From Lysobacteraceae bacterium (GTDB lineage Bacteria; Pseudomonadota; Gammaproteobacteria; Xanthomonadales; Xanthomonadaceae), in assembly GCA_017990865.1 (NCBI GenBank), contig JAGNNB010000068.1, forward strand, positions 1 to 10,656: 10,656 nt of DNA, read 5' to 3'. Under the pieces are notes generated by a model. It saw only the letters and a list, made by a program, of their open reading frames with translations. It was not told where the DNA came from and searched no databases. Made by a program: the position numbers and the translations under genes. Below are positions 1 through 8,591 of the stretch, in pieces (position 1 is the stretch's first letter; each line of letters starts with the position of its first letter).

Positions 1-1095
1 TACGCGCTTCCACTGCGCGTTGCGTTGCGCGCGCTGTTTCACCACCACATCGAAGTAATGCCGCAGTTTCTTGCCGTCGTCGGGATTGTCCTTGAGCACG
101 GTGCCGATCAACTGCCGGGCGATGTGCTCGCCGCCGACGCTGCCGTCGCCGAAATAATGCGCATCCAACCCGGCGGCGTAACCCACCGCCACCGCTTCGG
201 CGGAGGACATCACCGCGGTTGGCTTTTCCACCACCACGCCCTCGGCGGTGGCGCCGTTGCGCAAGTCGTGGAAGGCGGTGACCAGCAGTTCCACCGCGTC
301 GGCGCCGAATTCGACGTCGACTTGCGCATGCCGGAACAGCGCTTCGGTCTGATCGCGCACCAACTGCGTTTCCAGTTTGCGGTCGGCGATCGGGCGCACT
401 GTCTCGAAGTTGAAGCGGCGCTTGAGCGCACTGGACATCTCATGCACGCCGCGGTCGCGCAGATTCGCTGTCGCCAGCACGTTGAAGCCGCGCGCGGCGA
501 AGACGATAGCGTCGTCGCCATCGAGTTCCGGCACATGCAGCACCTTGTCCGAGAGCAGACCGATCAGGCAGTCCTGGATTTCCGGCTGCACGCGGGTGAT
601 TTCCTCGAACCGGCACAGCAAGCCGTTCCGCATCGCGTCGTACAGCGGGCCGCGCACCAAGGCGCGCAGCGACGGGCCTTCGGCGAGCAGCAATGCGTAA
701 TTCCAGGCGTATTTGATTTGATCTTCGGTGGTGCCCGCTGTGCCCTGCACGGTGCAGGACGCGTCGCCGGAAATCGCCGCGGACAGCAGTTCCGACAGCA
801 TCGACTTCGCGGTGCCGGGCTCGCCGACGAGCAACAATCCGCGACTGCTCATCAAGGTCACGATGCAGCGGTCGATCAGTGCATCGTCGCCATAGAACTT
901 GCGGCGAATGCCGAGTTTGTCGTCACCGACGATGAAACTGCGCACCGCGCGCGGCGAGAGCTTCCAACCATCCGGGCGCGGGCCGCTGTCGCGTTCGGCC
1001 AGCTTGGCCAATTCGTCGGCGTAGACGCGCTCGGCGGGGGCGCGGAGGACGGTTTGCGGGTGGTGTTGCGGCGTGGTTTGCGCGGTCGCGTTCAT
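1..1095 (-). CDS. MoxR-family AAA+ ATPase, YehL-like (3' end outside window)
   Basis: The reading frame opens at an ATG at 1095 and stays open to the left edge, giving 365 visible residues; the C-terminus is missing. The Walker A motif GEPGTAKS lies at residues 91-98. The Walker B region reads CRFEEITR, with acidic residues E164 and E165 where most MoxR proteins have DE. A sensor-1-like ATAN ends at N211, and SSALKRRF with R226/R227 fits the arginine-finger region. MoxR ATPases act as chaperone-like remodelling ATPases, usually with VWA-domain partners. The RFEEITR form resembles, from memory, the YehL branch of the family. The start is only 1 nt after the stop of the DUF4132 gene, so the two are almost certainly co-transcribed and translationally coupled. 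The substrate is unknown. The ATPase assignment is firm; the YehL subgroup is likely. Confidence 0.9.
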   Translation of the reverse strand, partial: MNATAQTTPQHHPQTVLRAPAERVYADELAKLAERDSGPRPDGWKLSPRAVRSFIVGDDKLGIRRKFYGDDALIDRCIVTLMSSRGLLLVGEPGTAKSMLSELLSAAISGDASCTVQGTAGTTEDQIKYAWNYALLLAEGPSLRALVRGPLYDAMRNGLLCRFEEITRVQPEIQDCLIGLLSDKVLHVPELDGDDAIVFAARGFNVLATANLRDRGVHEMSSALKRRFNFETVRPIADRKLETQLVRDQTEALFRHAQVDVEFGADAVELLVTAFHDLRNGATAEGVVVEKPTAVMSSAEAVAVGYAAGLDAHYFGDGSVGGEHIARQLIGTVLKDNPDDGKKLRHYFDVVVKQRAQRNAQWKRV

Positions 1096-1096
1096 C

Positions 1097-4000
1097 TCAA
1101 TACTCGCTCTTCTTTTGCCACTCGGCGTCGTAGCCGCTGCCGTCGGCGGCGATCAGGCGCAGATCGTTGTAGCACTCGGACAACAGCACCTTCGGCACGT
1201 CTTCCAGCGCGGTTTCGCCGCGTTGCCAACCGCTCTCGCCCGCGGGCGAGAAGCTCAACTTGAGCAGGGCGACGGTGCGATTCTCTTCAGGCAGCGGATT
1301 GCCGGTGAATTCGATGGTCGCATTCAAGCCCAGCGTCGGGAAACGTTTTTCGTAGACGTGGAACCAGCCGCCGTCTTCCGCCGGGCCGCGGGTGTAACCG
1401 AGTTTCAACGCACGCCCGCGCAGCGCGAAGGCTTCGATCAAATGGCCCTCGAAATCGACGATGGCCGTGTCCTTGCGGCGGTTCTCAGGCAGCGCATACG
1501 TGCCTTTGCCGAGCTGCTGGAACAGCGGCTTCACTTCGTAGTCGAGCAAATGCTGCTGCCAACGCGCGACGGTCTCGGCATCAAGATTGGAATCGTGGGC
1601 GATGCGCACGCGCGCATCGGCCGGCAATTCGATGGCGTTATCGTCCACGTCGGTGAGGCTGCCGTCGTCTAGCGGTCGAAACGTCGCCAGCGTCTTGTCG
1701 CCTTCGACCACGCACCAGATCAACCGCTGACACAGACGGCGCACGACCGGATGTCGGTTGAGATAACGCGCCCAATCCTCCGCCGGCCAATCGCGCTCGG
1801 TGCAGAGCGCTTCGTACAGACGGTCGGTCTGCAGCGTCGCGATATTCTTGATTTCCTTCTTCGCGTTCGAGAGCGCTTTTTTCGCGTCTTTCGCGTGCTC
1901 GGCGTCGTCGTCGAGGCGCGGCTCGGGCAAGTTCGCGATCTTCTTGCCGTCGGGATTGAACAGCTCGATCTTGAAGTCCGGCATCAGTTTCGCGACGAAG
2001 GCGCGTTCGCCGTAGCTCAACTCCAACACGCCGCTTTCGTCGAACCCCGCGCTGGGCATCGTGCGATCGGCCAGTTCCGCCAGCGTCCAGCCTTTGCGAT
2101 CGGCCAAGGCTTCGGCCTGCCGCGTCGCTTCCTCCTGAAAACTCTTGGTGCGGAAGCGGCTGCCGATGGACAGCATCAATTGCGTCGCGGTGGGATGCTC
2201 GATCCACGCCAACATCGCGATCAACGCCTTGCCTTGCGCGGCGCGCGTGCCGTAATACTCCTTGAGATAACGGCCGGTCGGCGCGGCGGCGCGCTCGGCC
2301 GCGCAGGCCGCCGCGACCGCGAGCAGACCCTTGCTGCCGATCGCCGAACCCGCCGGCTGGCGCAAGAAACCCGGCAAATACGCGACGACCAGCTCTTCCA
2401 CCGATTTGCCGAAGTTCGGATCGTCCTTGTAGTACTGCGGATGACTGTTCATGTAACCGTGCATCGCCTGCGCATGCGACTGCGCCTGTTTCATCGCCGC
2501 TTCCGGCGCGATCGGCCGAATGTCCTCGGCCATCCACGTCTCCAGCACCCATTGCCCCAATGCTTCGCGTTCGCGCGGCGCGAACATCCCGCAGTATTTG
2601 CGCAAGACCGCATTGGGTTCCGGCGATTTCTGTTTCACCGCCTGCACCAGGAACCAACGCAGCACGTCGTCGGGCACCGCCTCGCCGTGATCGGCCCAAT
2701 GCACGGCCGGCAACGCCGCCCACGGAAACCACGCCAAGTCCTTGGGCGCGTCTTTCGCCAGCGCCTTGCGCGCTTCGGCCACGAGCTTGTCGCGATCGAG
2801 ATAACGTTCGACCGGGCGTCCCAAGGCTTGCAGCGCGTCCAGCATCGCGCCTTTGGCGACATCGTGCTTCTCTTTCGCCACCGCCGCTTCCAGCGCCGGA
2901 ATCGCGGGCTCATGGCGCAGCGCATGCAGCCACTGCGCGGCGACCGCGCGCACTTCGGACTTGCCGTCTTCCAGCGCGGCGACGATGCGCGCTTCCTTGC
3001 CCGGCAGATTCGCCAAGGCGACCTGCGCGGGCGCGCGTTCGCTTTTCGCGGTGCCCAATGCGAGATCGAACATCGCGTTGATCAGGCTGGCCGGTGGCGT
3101 GGGGAACGTCGCGACCGCGCGGAACAGGCCCTTGCGATCGAAGGAATAATCGTGGCCGGACGTCATCCGCAGCCGTTGTTCCAGCACGTCCAAGTGATGC
3201 GCGAAGAACGGCCAGACCGCCTCGTTCGGCCAGTCCTTGCCCAGCACCGAATTCCAGCCGTAGCAGTACGCGCCGAGTACGCCGTTGGCATCGACGCCGA
3301 ACGGCTCGACGAGCTTCGCGAGCTCCAACAGCGTCGGCGTTCCGGTCGCGCGATGCAGCGCGTTGAACGCGTTGACGGCGACGTAGTTCGGCGTGCGGTC
3401 GCGATCGCCCAGCAGGCCGAAATAATTCAGCAGTTTCGTCAACGCCACCGGGGTGGTGACGGCGTCGCCGGCCAGCTTCTGCAGGGCCGGGCCTGCGTGC
3501 TGCCAGTACACATTGCGCTGGCGGTGTTCGCCGCGCCAACGCGGCTGCGCGCCGGCGAGGTAATTGCGCAGGTTTTCGAAATCGGAGCCGGAAAATTCGG
3601 GTTCCTGATGCAGGCGCCAGTTGTGGCCCTGCGCTTTGCCGCGCTCGTAATGCTCGCGCGCCTGTTTGTTGCTGCGCTCGATCGACGTATTGATTTCGTT
3701 CCACAAACGTTTCAGCGCTGCATCGAACGCAGGCGTCGCGGCGACGACCCAGCTCGCGATCTCCGGCACGTCGTATTCGTAGGCGTCCATCGCCGCGTGG
3801 TTCTCGACCGCGGCGTCCCATTCCTGCACCAACGATTGCACCGTCGCCGCCTTGTCGGCCGTTGCGGTTTCGCGCGCAAATGCGCGCAGAGCCTCGTCGT
3901 CGCGTTTGCCGGCGAAGGTCCAAAGCAGGCGCAAGGTGTGCTGTCGCTGCTCCGGCTTGCCGCTCGCGGCGAGCGCTTTCAGCGGCTCGATCGCGGCGTC

Positions 4001-4828
4001 GGCGCAGCGCAGCACCAAGGGTTCGGCCGCCGCGCGCGCCTGCTTGCTGCTGGAGGCGGCGAACTCGACAATTTCGCCGACGAATTCGCGCAGCGCGGTG
4101 TCGTTCAACGTCGCCAGCAGATTGAGCATATGCCGGCGTTGATGCGTCGCCGTGGCCGCGAGCAGCGGACGCACCGCATCGCGATGCCGAAGCACGGCGT
4201 CGGAATAGTCGCGCATGGTGGCGAACATCTTCGCGCGCACTTCGGCCTGCGAATAAGTGGAATCGATCGGCGTGCCGAACGCGGCGACGGCCAGCGCCGA
4301 CGGCGCGATGCCGGCCGCGTCCAACAAGCGTTCGATGCCCGCGGCAGTCACGCCTTTCACCACCGGCGCATCGCCGCCCCACACGTTCACGCGGCGGCCG
4401 CTGGCGTGCAGCAGCAGCGCTTCGGCCCATTCGGCGTTGCCGGCGATCTTCAGCATCGCGCCCCAATGCTGGGGCTTGAGCGACGCGGCGAGGAACTGCC
4501 CCCAGCGCAGCATGACCTCGACCGGTATCGATTCGAACGTCGCGTACAAGGCCGCGCGTTGCGCGGCGGCCTTTTGTTCATCGCTCACATAACCGGCCAA
4601 GCCGAGCCCAGCGCAGATCTCGTCGTGCTGCGCCGCGTCCTGCAACACCGACAACGGCTCGCCGTGCAAGACGTACCGCAGCGCGTCGCGAGCGAAACCG
4701 GCGCGCAGGCCTTTGACTTTATCGAGCGGCGACAACTGCGTTTCGAGCGCTTTCGCCCACTCGGCGGGCACGCCGGCCGGCAAGTCCGCCGACCCGCCGC
4801 CGAGCAATTGACTGATCCAACCGAGCAT
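1097..4828 (-). CDS. DUF4132 (MolR/YehI-like) large protein
   Basis: This is a 1243-residue soluble protein with no signal peptide or membrane segment visible. The middle (roughly residues 200-700) is Ala/Leu-rich and helical, resembling HEAT-type repeats (for example a stretch reading ARIVAALEDGKSEVRAVAAQ). The DUF4132 core starts near residue 905 (ADRKGWTLAELADRTMPS). A highly charged segment around 970-1000 follows. Family-typical C-terminal motifs are RIAHDSNLDAETVARWQQHL from R1075 and a near-terminal EDVPKVLLSECYNDLRL. I see no N-terminal WGR domain, which some relatives carry. Function is unknown; E. coli YehI and MolR are the named relatives. The next gene, a MoxR ATPase, starts 1 nt after its stop, suggesting that the two proteins work together. 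The ATG at 4828 is preceded by a G-rich stretch (GGGGG) that may serve as a weak ribosome binding site. Confidence 0.9.
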   Translation of the reverse strand: MLGWISQLLGGGSADLPAGVPAEWAKALETQLSPLDKVKGLRAGFARDALRYVLHGEPLSVLQDAAQHDEICAGLGLAGYVSDEQKAAAQRAALYATFESIPVEVMLRWGQFLAASLKPQHWGAMLKIAGNAEWAEALLLHASGRRVNVWGGDAPVVKGVTAAGIERLLDAAGIAPSALAVAAFGTPIDSTYSQAEVRAKMFATMRDYSDAVLRHRDAVRPLLAATATHQRRHMLNLLATLNDTALREFVGEIVEFAASSSKQARAAAEPLVLRCADAAIEPLKALAASGKPEQRQHTLRLLWTFAGKRDDEALRAFARETATADKAATVQSLVQEWDAAVENHAAMDAYEYDVPEIASWVVAATPAFDAALKRLWNEINTSIERSNKQAREHYERGKAQGHNWRLHQEPEFSGSDFENLRNYLAGAQPRWRGEHRQRNVYWQHAGPALQKLAGDAVTTPVALTKLLNYFGLLGDRDRTPNYVAVNAFNALHRATGTPTLLELAKLVEPFGVDANGVLGAYCYGWNSVLGKDWPNEAVWPFFAHHLDVLEQRLRMTSGHDYSFDRKGLFRAVATFPTPPASLINAMFDLALGTAKSERAPAQVALANLPGKEARIVAALEDGKSEVRAVAAQWLHALRHEPAIPALEAAVAKEKHDVAKGAMLDALQALGRPVERYLDRDKLVAEARKALAKDAPKDLAWFPWAALPAVHWADHGEAVPDDVLRWFLVQAVKQKSPEPNAVLRKYCGMFAPREREALGQWVLETWMAEDIRPIAPEAAMKQAQSHAQAMHGYMNSHPQYYKDDPNFGKSVEELVVAYLPGFLRQPAGSAIGSKGLLAVAAACAAERAAAPTGRYLKEYYGTRAAQGKALIAMLAWIEHPTATQLMLSIGSRFRTKSFQEEATRQAEALADRKGWTLAELADRTMPSAGFDESGVLELSYGERAFVAKLMPDFKIELFNPDGKKIANLPEPRLDDDAEHAKDAKKALSNAKKEIKNIATLQTDRLYEALCTERDWPAEDWARYLNRHPVVRRLCQRLIWCVVEGDKTLATFRPLDDGSLTDVDDNAIELPADARVRIAHDSNLDAETVARWQQHLLDYEVKPLFQQLGKGTYALPENRRKDTAIVDFEGHLIEAFALRGRALKLGYTRGPAEDGGWFHVYEKRFPTLGLNATIEFTGNPLPEENRTVALLKLSFSPAGESGWQRGETALEDVPKVLLSECYNDLRLIAADGSGYDAEWQKKSEY

Positions 4829-4858
4829 CGAACCCCCAGACGATATGATCCGCCGCCG

Positions 4859-4864
4859 ATTATG
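4859..4864 (-). promoter_or_regulatory. Possible -10 element for the DUF4132-MoxR pair
   Basis: On the minus strand this reads CATAAT, five of six matches to the sigma-70 -10 consensus, about 30 nt before the DUF4132 start codon. No convincing -35 box sits 16-18 nt upstream (the best is TTCGAT). The 96-nt gap (4829-4924) otherwise holds only short GC palindromes and no T-tract terminator. The pair could therefore have its own weak promoter or be read through from the NAD operon. Confidence 0.3.
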
Positions 4865-4924
4865 CGCGAAGACGATGTCGATCGAACCGTCCTGCGGATG
4901 CGACGAAGCGGCGACCGCGACGGT

Positions 4925-6001
4925 TCACGCCTCGGGCGCGAGACTCCAATCGACCCGCACCATCGCGCCGTCGCCGTCGATGCGCTCGGCGCGCAGATAA
5001 TGGCGCTCGCGCAGCATTTCCAGACCCGTCTCGGCGGTCGCCGGTTCGCCCCACACCGTGAGCCGGAATCCCCGCGCGCGCAGCCAGCGCAACAAGGCCG
5101 ACCACGCCGCCGCGTCGTCGCGCACCCAAAGGTCGACGTCGTTCGGACGGCGCGTGCCTGCGGGCGCGTCGCCCTCGGCCCAGGGCACGAAACTGCCGTG
5201 CATGGCGGCATCGAAACCCGCCTCGCGCAGCGCATACAGGAATGCGCGCGTGCGTTCGAGATCGATCGCCGGCCGACGCTTGCGATAGATCAGCGCGTAT
5301 TCGTGCGTGCGATCGTTGCGCATCGCGGCGTCGCGCGCATTGTCCGGCATCGACGAATCGCCGGGCGTCATCTCCTCGCGTGGCGGATAGCACAGTACGC
5401 GCTCGTCGCAGGCCAGAAACAGACTGTCGAGAATGCGCGCGATCTCCCACGCGACCGGCAGCGTGCGCCCATCGACTCGCACGTTCTCCGCCATCGCGAT
5501 GCAATAGCCGTCCTCGGGCAGCGCCTCGCGCACGGCATGGAAGATCGCGCGCATCGCCATCAAATACGTGTCGAAATCGGGTGCGGCGTAGCATTGGCCG
5601 GTCCATGCGCGTCCAGGCCAGCGGCAACCGAAATACGGCACGCTGGTGAGGCATACATCGATGCGATCGAGCGGTTTTTTCGCGGGTAACGTACCGCGGA
5701 CGATGCGCGGTTCGATGCCGTGTCGGCGCAGACGTTCGCGCGCGAGATCGGCACGGGCGCCGTCGATCTCCATCCCGTAGCCGTCGCGCCCTTCCAGCGC
5801 CGCGGCCAACAGCGTCGTGCCGAAGCCGCAGAACGGATCGAACACGGTCTCGCCCGGTCGCGAATACGCGCGCACGAACGGCCGCATCTGCGACACCCAA
5901 CCGCAGTCGCGCCCACCAAACACATCGCGTGCGCCTAGATCCTCAGGCAAGCGATGCTCGGGCGGATCGGGTTCCAGCAACGTCCAACTGCGTTCAAGCA
6001 T
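4925..6001 (-). CDS. Methyltransferase-nucleotidyltransferase fusion protein
   Basis: This is a 358-residue two-domain protein. The N-terminal part looks like an adenine-N6/cytosine-N4-type methyltransferase: SAM-binding motif I DPFCGFGTT at 55-63, a motif-II-like GMEID at 76-80, and a motif-IV-like TSVPYFG at 119-125, where the usual second position Pro of (D/N/S)PP(Y/F) is Val. From about residue 245 comes a nucleotidyltransferase-fold-like domain: G269-S270, D288-V-D290 (NDVDLWV) and a likely third carboxylate D351 in VRVDW near the C-terminus. Substrates are unknown; DNA, RNA or a small molecule are all possible. The frame extends upstream to 6148, but the ATG at 6001 is preferred: a GGAG lies 8 nt before it (6010-6013), and it overlaps the radical SAM stop by 8 nt, the hallmark of translational coupling. 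The methyltransferase call is firm, the nucleotidyltransferase call moderate. Confidence 0.82.
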   Translation of the reverse strand: MLERSWTLLEPDPPEHRLPEDLGARDVFGGRDCGWVSQMRPFVRAYSRPGETVFDPFCGFGTTLLAAALEGRDGYGMEIDGARADLARERLRRHGIEPRIVRGTLPAKKPLDRIDVCLTSVPYFGCRWPGRAWTGQCYAAPDFDTYLMAMRAIFHAVREALPEDGYCIAMAENVRVDGRTLPVAWEIARILDSLFLACDERVLCYPPREEMTPGDSSMPDNARDAAMRNDRTHEYALIYRKRRPAIDLERTRAFLYALREAGFDAAMHGSFVPWAEGDAPAGTRRPNDVDLWVRDDAAAWSALLRWLRARGFRLTVWGEPATAETGLEMLRERHYLRAERIDGDGAMVRVDWSLAPEA

Positions 6002-7121
6002 CGTCCGCGCTCCACAACACGTCGCGATCGGGCGACCAACCCGCGCACAGGCGCCCGTTCGCATGGAAGACCAGTTTGTACAGATCGCCCGAGGCGTGGC
6101 GACGATGCATCGCCGTGTAATCCGAGGACTCGAACACCACCTCGACACCGTCGGGATGGCGCATGCGCAGGTTCCAGAAGTAATAGCCGTCGGTGACGGC
6201 CAGCGGCGTCCACGCGGGCCACGACGGCGCGGCGGCGCAATCGGCGATCAAGTCGTCGATCGCGACCCGCGTGGCATCGATGTAACGACGACTGCCGGTA
6301 TCGCGATAGCCATCGCCCAGGCGCGAGAACTCGCGAAAGATCACCGTGTCGGCGCCGAGCCGGCGCGCCCAGGTCACGTAATCCTCGACGCCGCGCGCAT
6401 CGCAGATACCGCCGCGCTGGACGATGCACACCATCCGCAGCGGTTGCCGCGCCGACAATTCGCGCGCGACGCGTTCGAACGCAACGTTGCTCGCGATCGG
6501 TTCGCCGTCGCGAAAGCGCATGATCGCGTCGTTGACGCGTTCGTCCGGGTGATGACGCGACAATTCGGCCCACGACAGGCCGAACGCGACGAAGGCTTCG
6601 AGCAAGGCCTCGCCCTGCGCCTGCGCGAACCCGGCGCCGTTGCTGTACAGCACGCGATCGGCGACCGGCACGCCTGCGCGCGCGGCATCTTCGAGCGTGC
6701 GCAGCATCGCCGTGCACCACGCCGCATCGTCGGTGGTTTCCAATCCAGAGAGCGAATACGACATCGGCAACCCGCGCAGTTGCGCGAGCGCACCGCGCAA
6801 GGCGTCGACATAATCGTCCTGCGGGCGTAGCGCGCTGGCGGCGCGCCCGCCCTCGCGCGGGCGCAGCGCTTCCGAACAGAACCGACAGCGCGCCGAACAC
6901 GGCCGCGCCGCGGCGTAGGGCGTGAACGTGATCGGTTGCGCGACGCTGTACGCGCGTTCGCCGATGCGATGCGACACCCAACGCGACGGATCGCCGGCCG
7001 GCGGCGCGCGACGCAGCAACGCGGGCGCTGCGCCGCGCAGATGCGCCCACAGCGCGGCGGGAACGCAGGACGCGTCGACGTGCGTCTCGGCCGACCGTCG
7101 AAGCGCGACCGGCATGTCCAT
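5994..7121 (-). CDS. Radical SAM enzyme of unknown substrate
   Basis: The 375-residue protein has the radical SAM cluster motif CSARCRFC with C75, C79 and C82 (CxxxCxxC), which binds a 4Fe-4S cluster for reductive cleavage of SAM. The stretch SLSGLETT near 123-130 occupies the place of the usual GGE SAM-binding motif. A later IFREFSRLGDGYR (about 261-273) is vaguely reminiscent of MoaA-type enzymes. There is no Cys-rich SPASM/twitch C-terminus; only isolated cysteines remain (C232, C240, C295, C359). The first 45 residues are Ala/Arg-rich and weakly conserved-looking, so the ATG at 7115 is an alternative start. The gene begins 3 nt after the nadV stop and ends inside the methyltransferase-fusion gene, so it belongs to the same operon. 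The enzyme class is certain; the reaction is not known. Confidence 0.9.
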   Translation of the reverse strand: MDMPVALRRSAETHVDASCVPAALWAHLRGAAPALLRRAPPAGDPSRWVSHRIGERAYSVAQPITFTPYAAARPCSARCRFCSEALRPREGGRAASALRPQDDYVDALRGALAQLRGLPMSYSLSGLETTDDAAWCTAMLRTLEDAARAGVPVADRVLYSNGAGFAQAQGEALLEAFVAFGLSWAELSRHHPDERVNDAIMRFRDGEPIASNVAFERVARELSARQPLRMVCIVQRGGICDARGVEDYVTWARRLGADTVIFREFSRLGDGYRDTGSRRYIDATRVAIDDLIADCAAAPSWPAWTPLAVTDGYYFWNLRMRHPDGVEVVFESSDYTAMHRRHASGDLYKLVFHANGRLCAGWSPDRDVLWSADDA

Positions 7122-7124
7122 CGC

Positions 7125-8564
7125 TCAGAGCCTCGCGGCGTCGGCGCGGGCGCGGATCGCCTCGAACGTCCAGTCCTGCAGCAAGCGACCGTTTTCCCAC
7201 ACCGTCGTCATCGCGTCGTCGAAACCCAGCGGCTTTTCGACATCGGCCAACGACGCGGCTTCCGGCGGCACCGGCACGGTCTTGAAGCTGCCGTACTCGC
7301 GATGCGTCAGCAGGGTCATGCGTCCGCGCTTGCTTTGTTTGCCCTTGTCGGTCACCGGATCCTTGTAAACGTCGATCCAACGGCCGTCCACGCGCGCGGC
7401 GGAACATTTCAGCGCGAATTTCTGCGTATCGCGATTGAGCTGCTGCAGCAACGCGCCGCCCATGCCGAAGGCGATGTTGTCGGTGGCGTAACCTGCGCTG
7501 GTGACGCGTTCGAGAATCGCGCGGAGGCTGGTCGGGTTGATGCCGTCGCCCTGGATCACGCGCACATGGTTCAGCACTTTGTAGCCCTTGCCATTGATCG
7601 TGTGCCCGAACGCCTCGTCGAGCAATTCCATGCACTGATGCACCACGGCCACCGGGTCGCCGGAGTCGGGACGGATCACCACCGTCGCGCCGGAGGCGAT
7701 CACTTCGTCTTTCAACGTCTTGCCCCAGTGTTCGCGAATGGCGTGGTAGATGTCGTAACTGTCCGAGACCACGGCCACGATCGCGCCGGGTTTCGCGAAC
7801 CGCTTGAGCATGTTGCGATACGCCTCGACTTCGCGTTCGCGGCCCCAACTGGTGATGGTGCTGTGCTCGGCGGCGGGAATCGAGAAGCCCGCCATCGGCG
7901 CGTGGTAATAGGCTTTCGCGGCGAGCAAACCCGATACCGTGTCGGTGCCCATGAAATTCACCAGATGCGCGCAACCGCCGATCGCGGCGGATTCGGCGCT
8001 GGACACGCCGCGCGCACCGAAGTCGTGCAGCTTGAACGGCAGTTGTCCCGCGGGGTCGTCGCTGGTGCGTTCGAGGAACTGACGGATCGTCTGTTTCGCA
8101 TGCCAACTGATCGTCGCCACCGTCACCGGGTACCACAGACGCAGCAGCATCGTTTCCAGATACGACGGCACCCAATACGCCTGCGGGTCGGTCGATTCGA
8201 TCGTCACCAAGGCCTGATGCGTCGGCACCACCGTGCCTTCGGGCACCGCGCGGATACGCACCGGCAAGTGGCCGCCGAGTCGATCCACGATATCGCGCCA
8301 GCCCGCTTCGTTGAACGGCTCGCCGTGCGCGGCGTAGAGTTCCTTCGCCTCATCGATATCGGCGTGCGTGATCGGTTCGCTCAGATATTGCTTGAGGATG
8401 GCCTGCAAGCCGAAGAACACGGTGCGGTCGTACACGCCGCCGCGCGATTCGACATAGAAGAATGTCGCGTCGGTGCCGGACGGATATTGCAGCCAGTGGC
8501 TGGCCTTGTAGCTGTCGGTGTTGAGGAGAAGATTGTCGAGGGACAGGGTGTTGCGAGCATGCAT
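7125..8564 (-). CDS. nadV: Nicotinamide phosphoribosyltransferase
   Basis: The enzyme joins nicotinamide and PRPP to give NMN and pyrophosphate, the committed step of deamidation-independent NAD salvage in the cytoplasm. The 479 residues match the NAMPT/NadV family in length and along their whole course. Recognisable blocks are TDSYKASHWLQYPSG near the N-terminus (D17), FGARGVSSAESAAIGG, VNFMGTDTVSGL (D208), PAAEHSTITSWG with H234 aligning with the phosphorylated active-site histidine of human NAMPT, VVSDSYDIY, and VIRPDSGDP with R298 and D300. The ATG at 8564 has a good ribosome binding site (AAGGAG, 8 nt upstream). The preceding gene makes NAD from NMN, so the two form a complete route. A GC-rich hairpin sits 27 nt upstream. 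The radical SAM gene follows after 3 nt. Confidence 0.97.
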   Translation of the reverse strand: MHARNTLSLDNLLLNTDSYKASHWLQYPSGTDATFFYVESRGGVYDRTVFFGLQAILKQYLSEPITHADIDEAKELYAAHGEPFNEAGWRDIVDRLGGHLPVRIRAVPEGTVVPTHQALVTIESTDPQAYWVPSYLETMLLRLWYPVTVATISWHAKQTIRQFLERTSDDPAGQLPFKLHDFGARGVSSAESAAIGGCAHLVNFMGTDTVSGLLAAKAYYHAPMAGFSIPAAEHSTITSWGREREVEAYRNMLKRFAKPGAIVAVVSDSYDIYHAIREHWGKTLKDEVIASGATVVIRPDSGDPVAVVHQCMELLDEAFGHTINGKGYKVLNHVRVIQGDGINPTSLRAILERVTSAGYATDNIAFGMGGALLQQLNRDTQKFALKCSAARVDGRWIDVYKDPVTDKGKQSKRGRMTLLTHREYGSFKTVPVPPEAASLADVEKPLGFDDAMTTVWENGRLLQDWTFEAIRARADAARL

Positions 8565-8572
8565 GACGGAAG

Positions 8573-8578
8573 CTCCTT
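8573..8578 (-). promoter_or_regulatory. Ribosome binding site of nadV
   Basis: The minus strand reads AAGGAG, 8 nt before the ATG at 8564. It is the clearest Shine-Dalgarno sequence in the window and fixes the nadV start. Confidence 0.75.
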
Positions 8579-8591
8579 CGCGTCGAGTGAG

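Noticed and set aside
4908..4918. A small GCGG-TCG-CCGC hairpin after the methyltransferase-fusion stop as a terminator.
   Set aside because: The stem is only 4 bp and has no T-tract; such repeats are expected by chance at this GC content.
1751..5689. A 1312-codon open frame on the plus strand, antisense to the DUF4132 gene and the methyltransferase fusion.
   Set aside because: Its translation is rich in Arg, His, Ala and Gln with no recognisable domain, and it covers two well-supported genes on the other strand. High-GC codon bias commonly produces such shadow frames.
6002..6148. A 49-residue upstream extension of the methyltransferase fusion.
   Set aside because: It would lie wholly inside the radical SAM coding region and is Arg/Cys-rich. 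The ATG at 6001 has a GGAG at the right distance and gives a normal operon overlap.
5935..8175. A 746-codon minus-strand frame across nadV and the radical SAM gene.
   Set aside because: It is a shifted frame of two strongly supported genes, with Arg-rich low-complexity translation and no domain.
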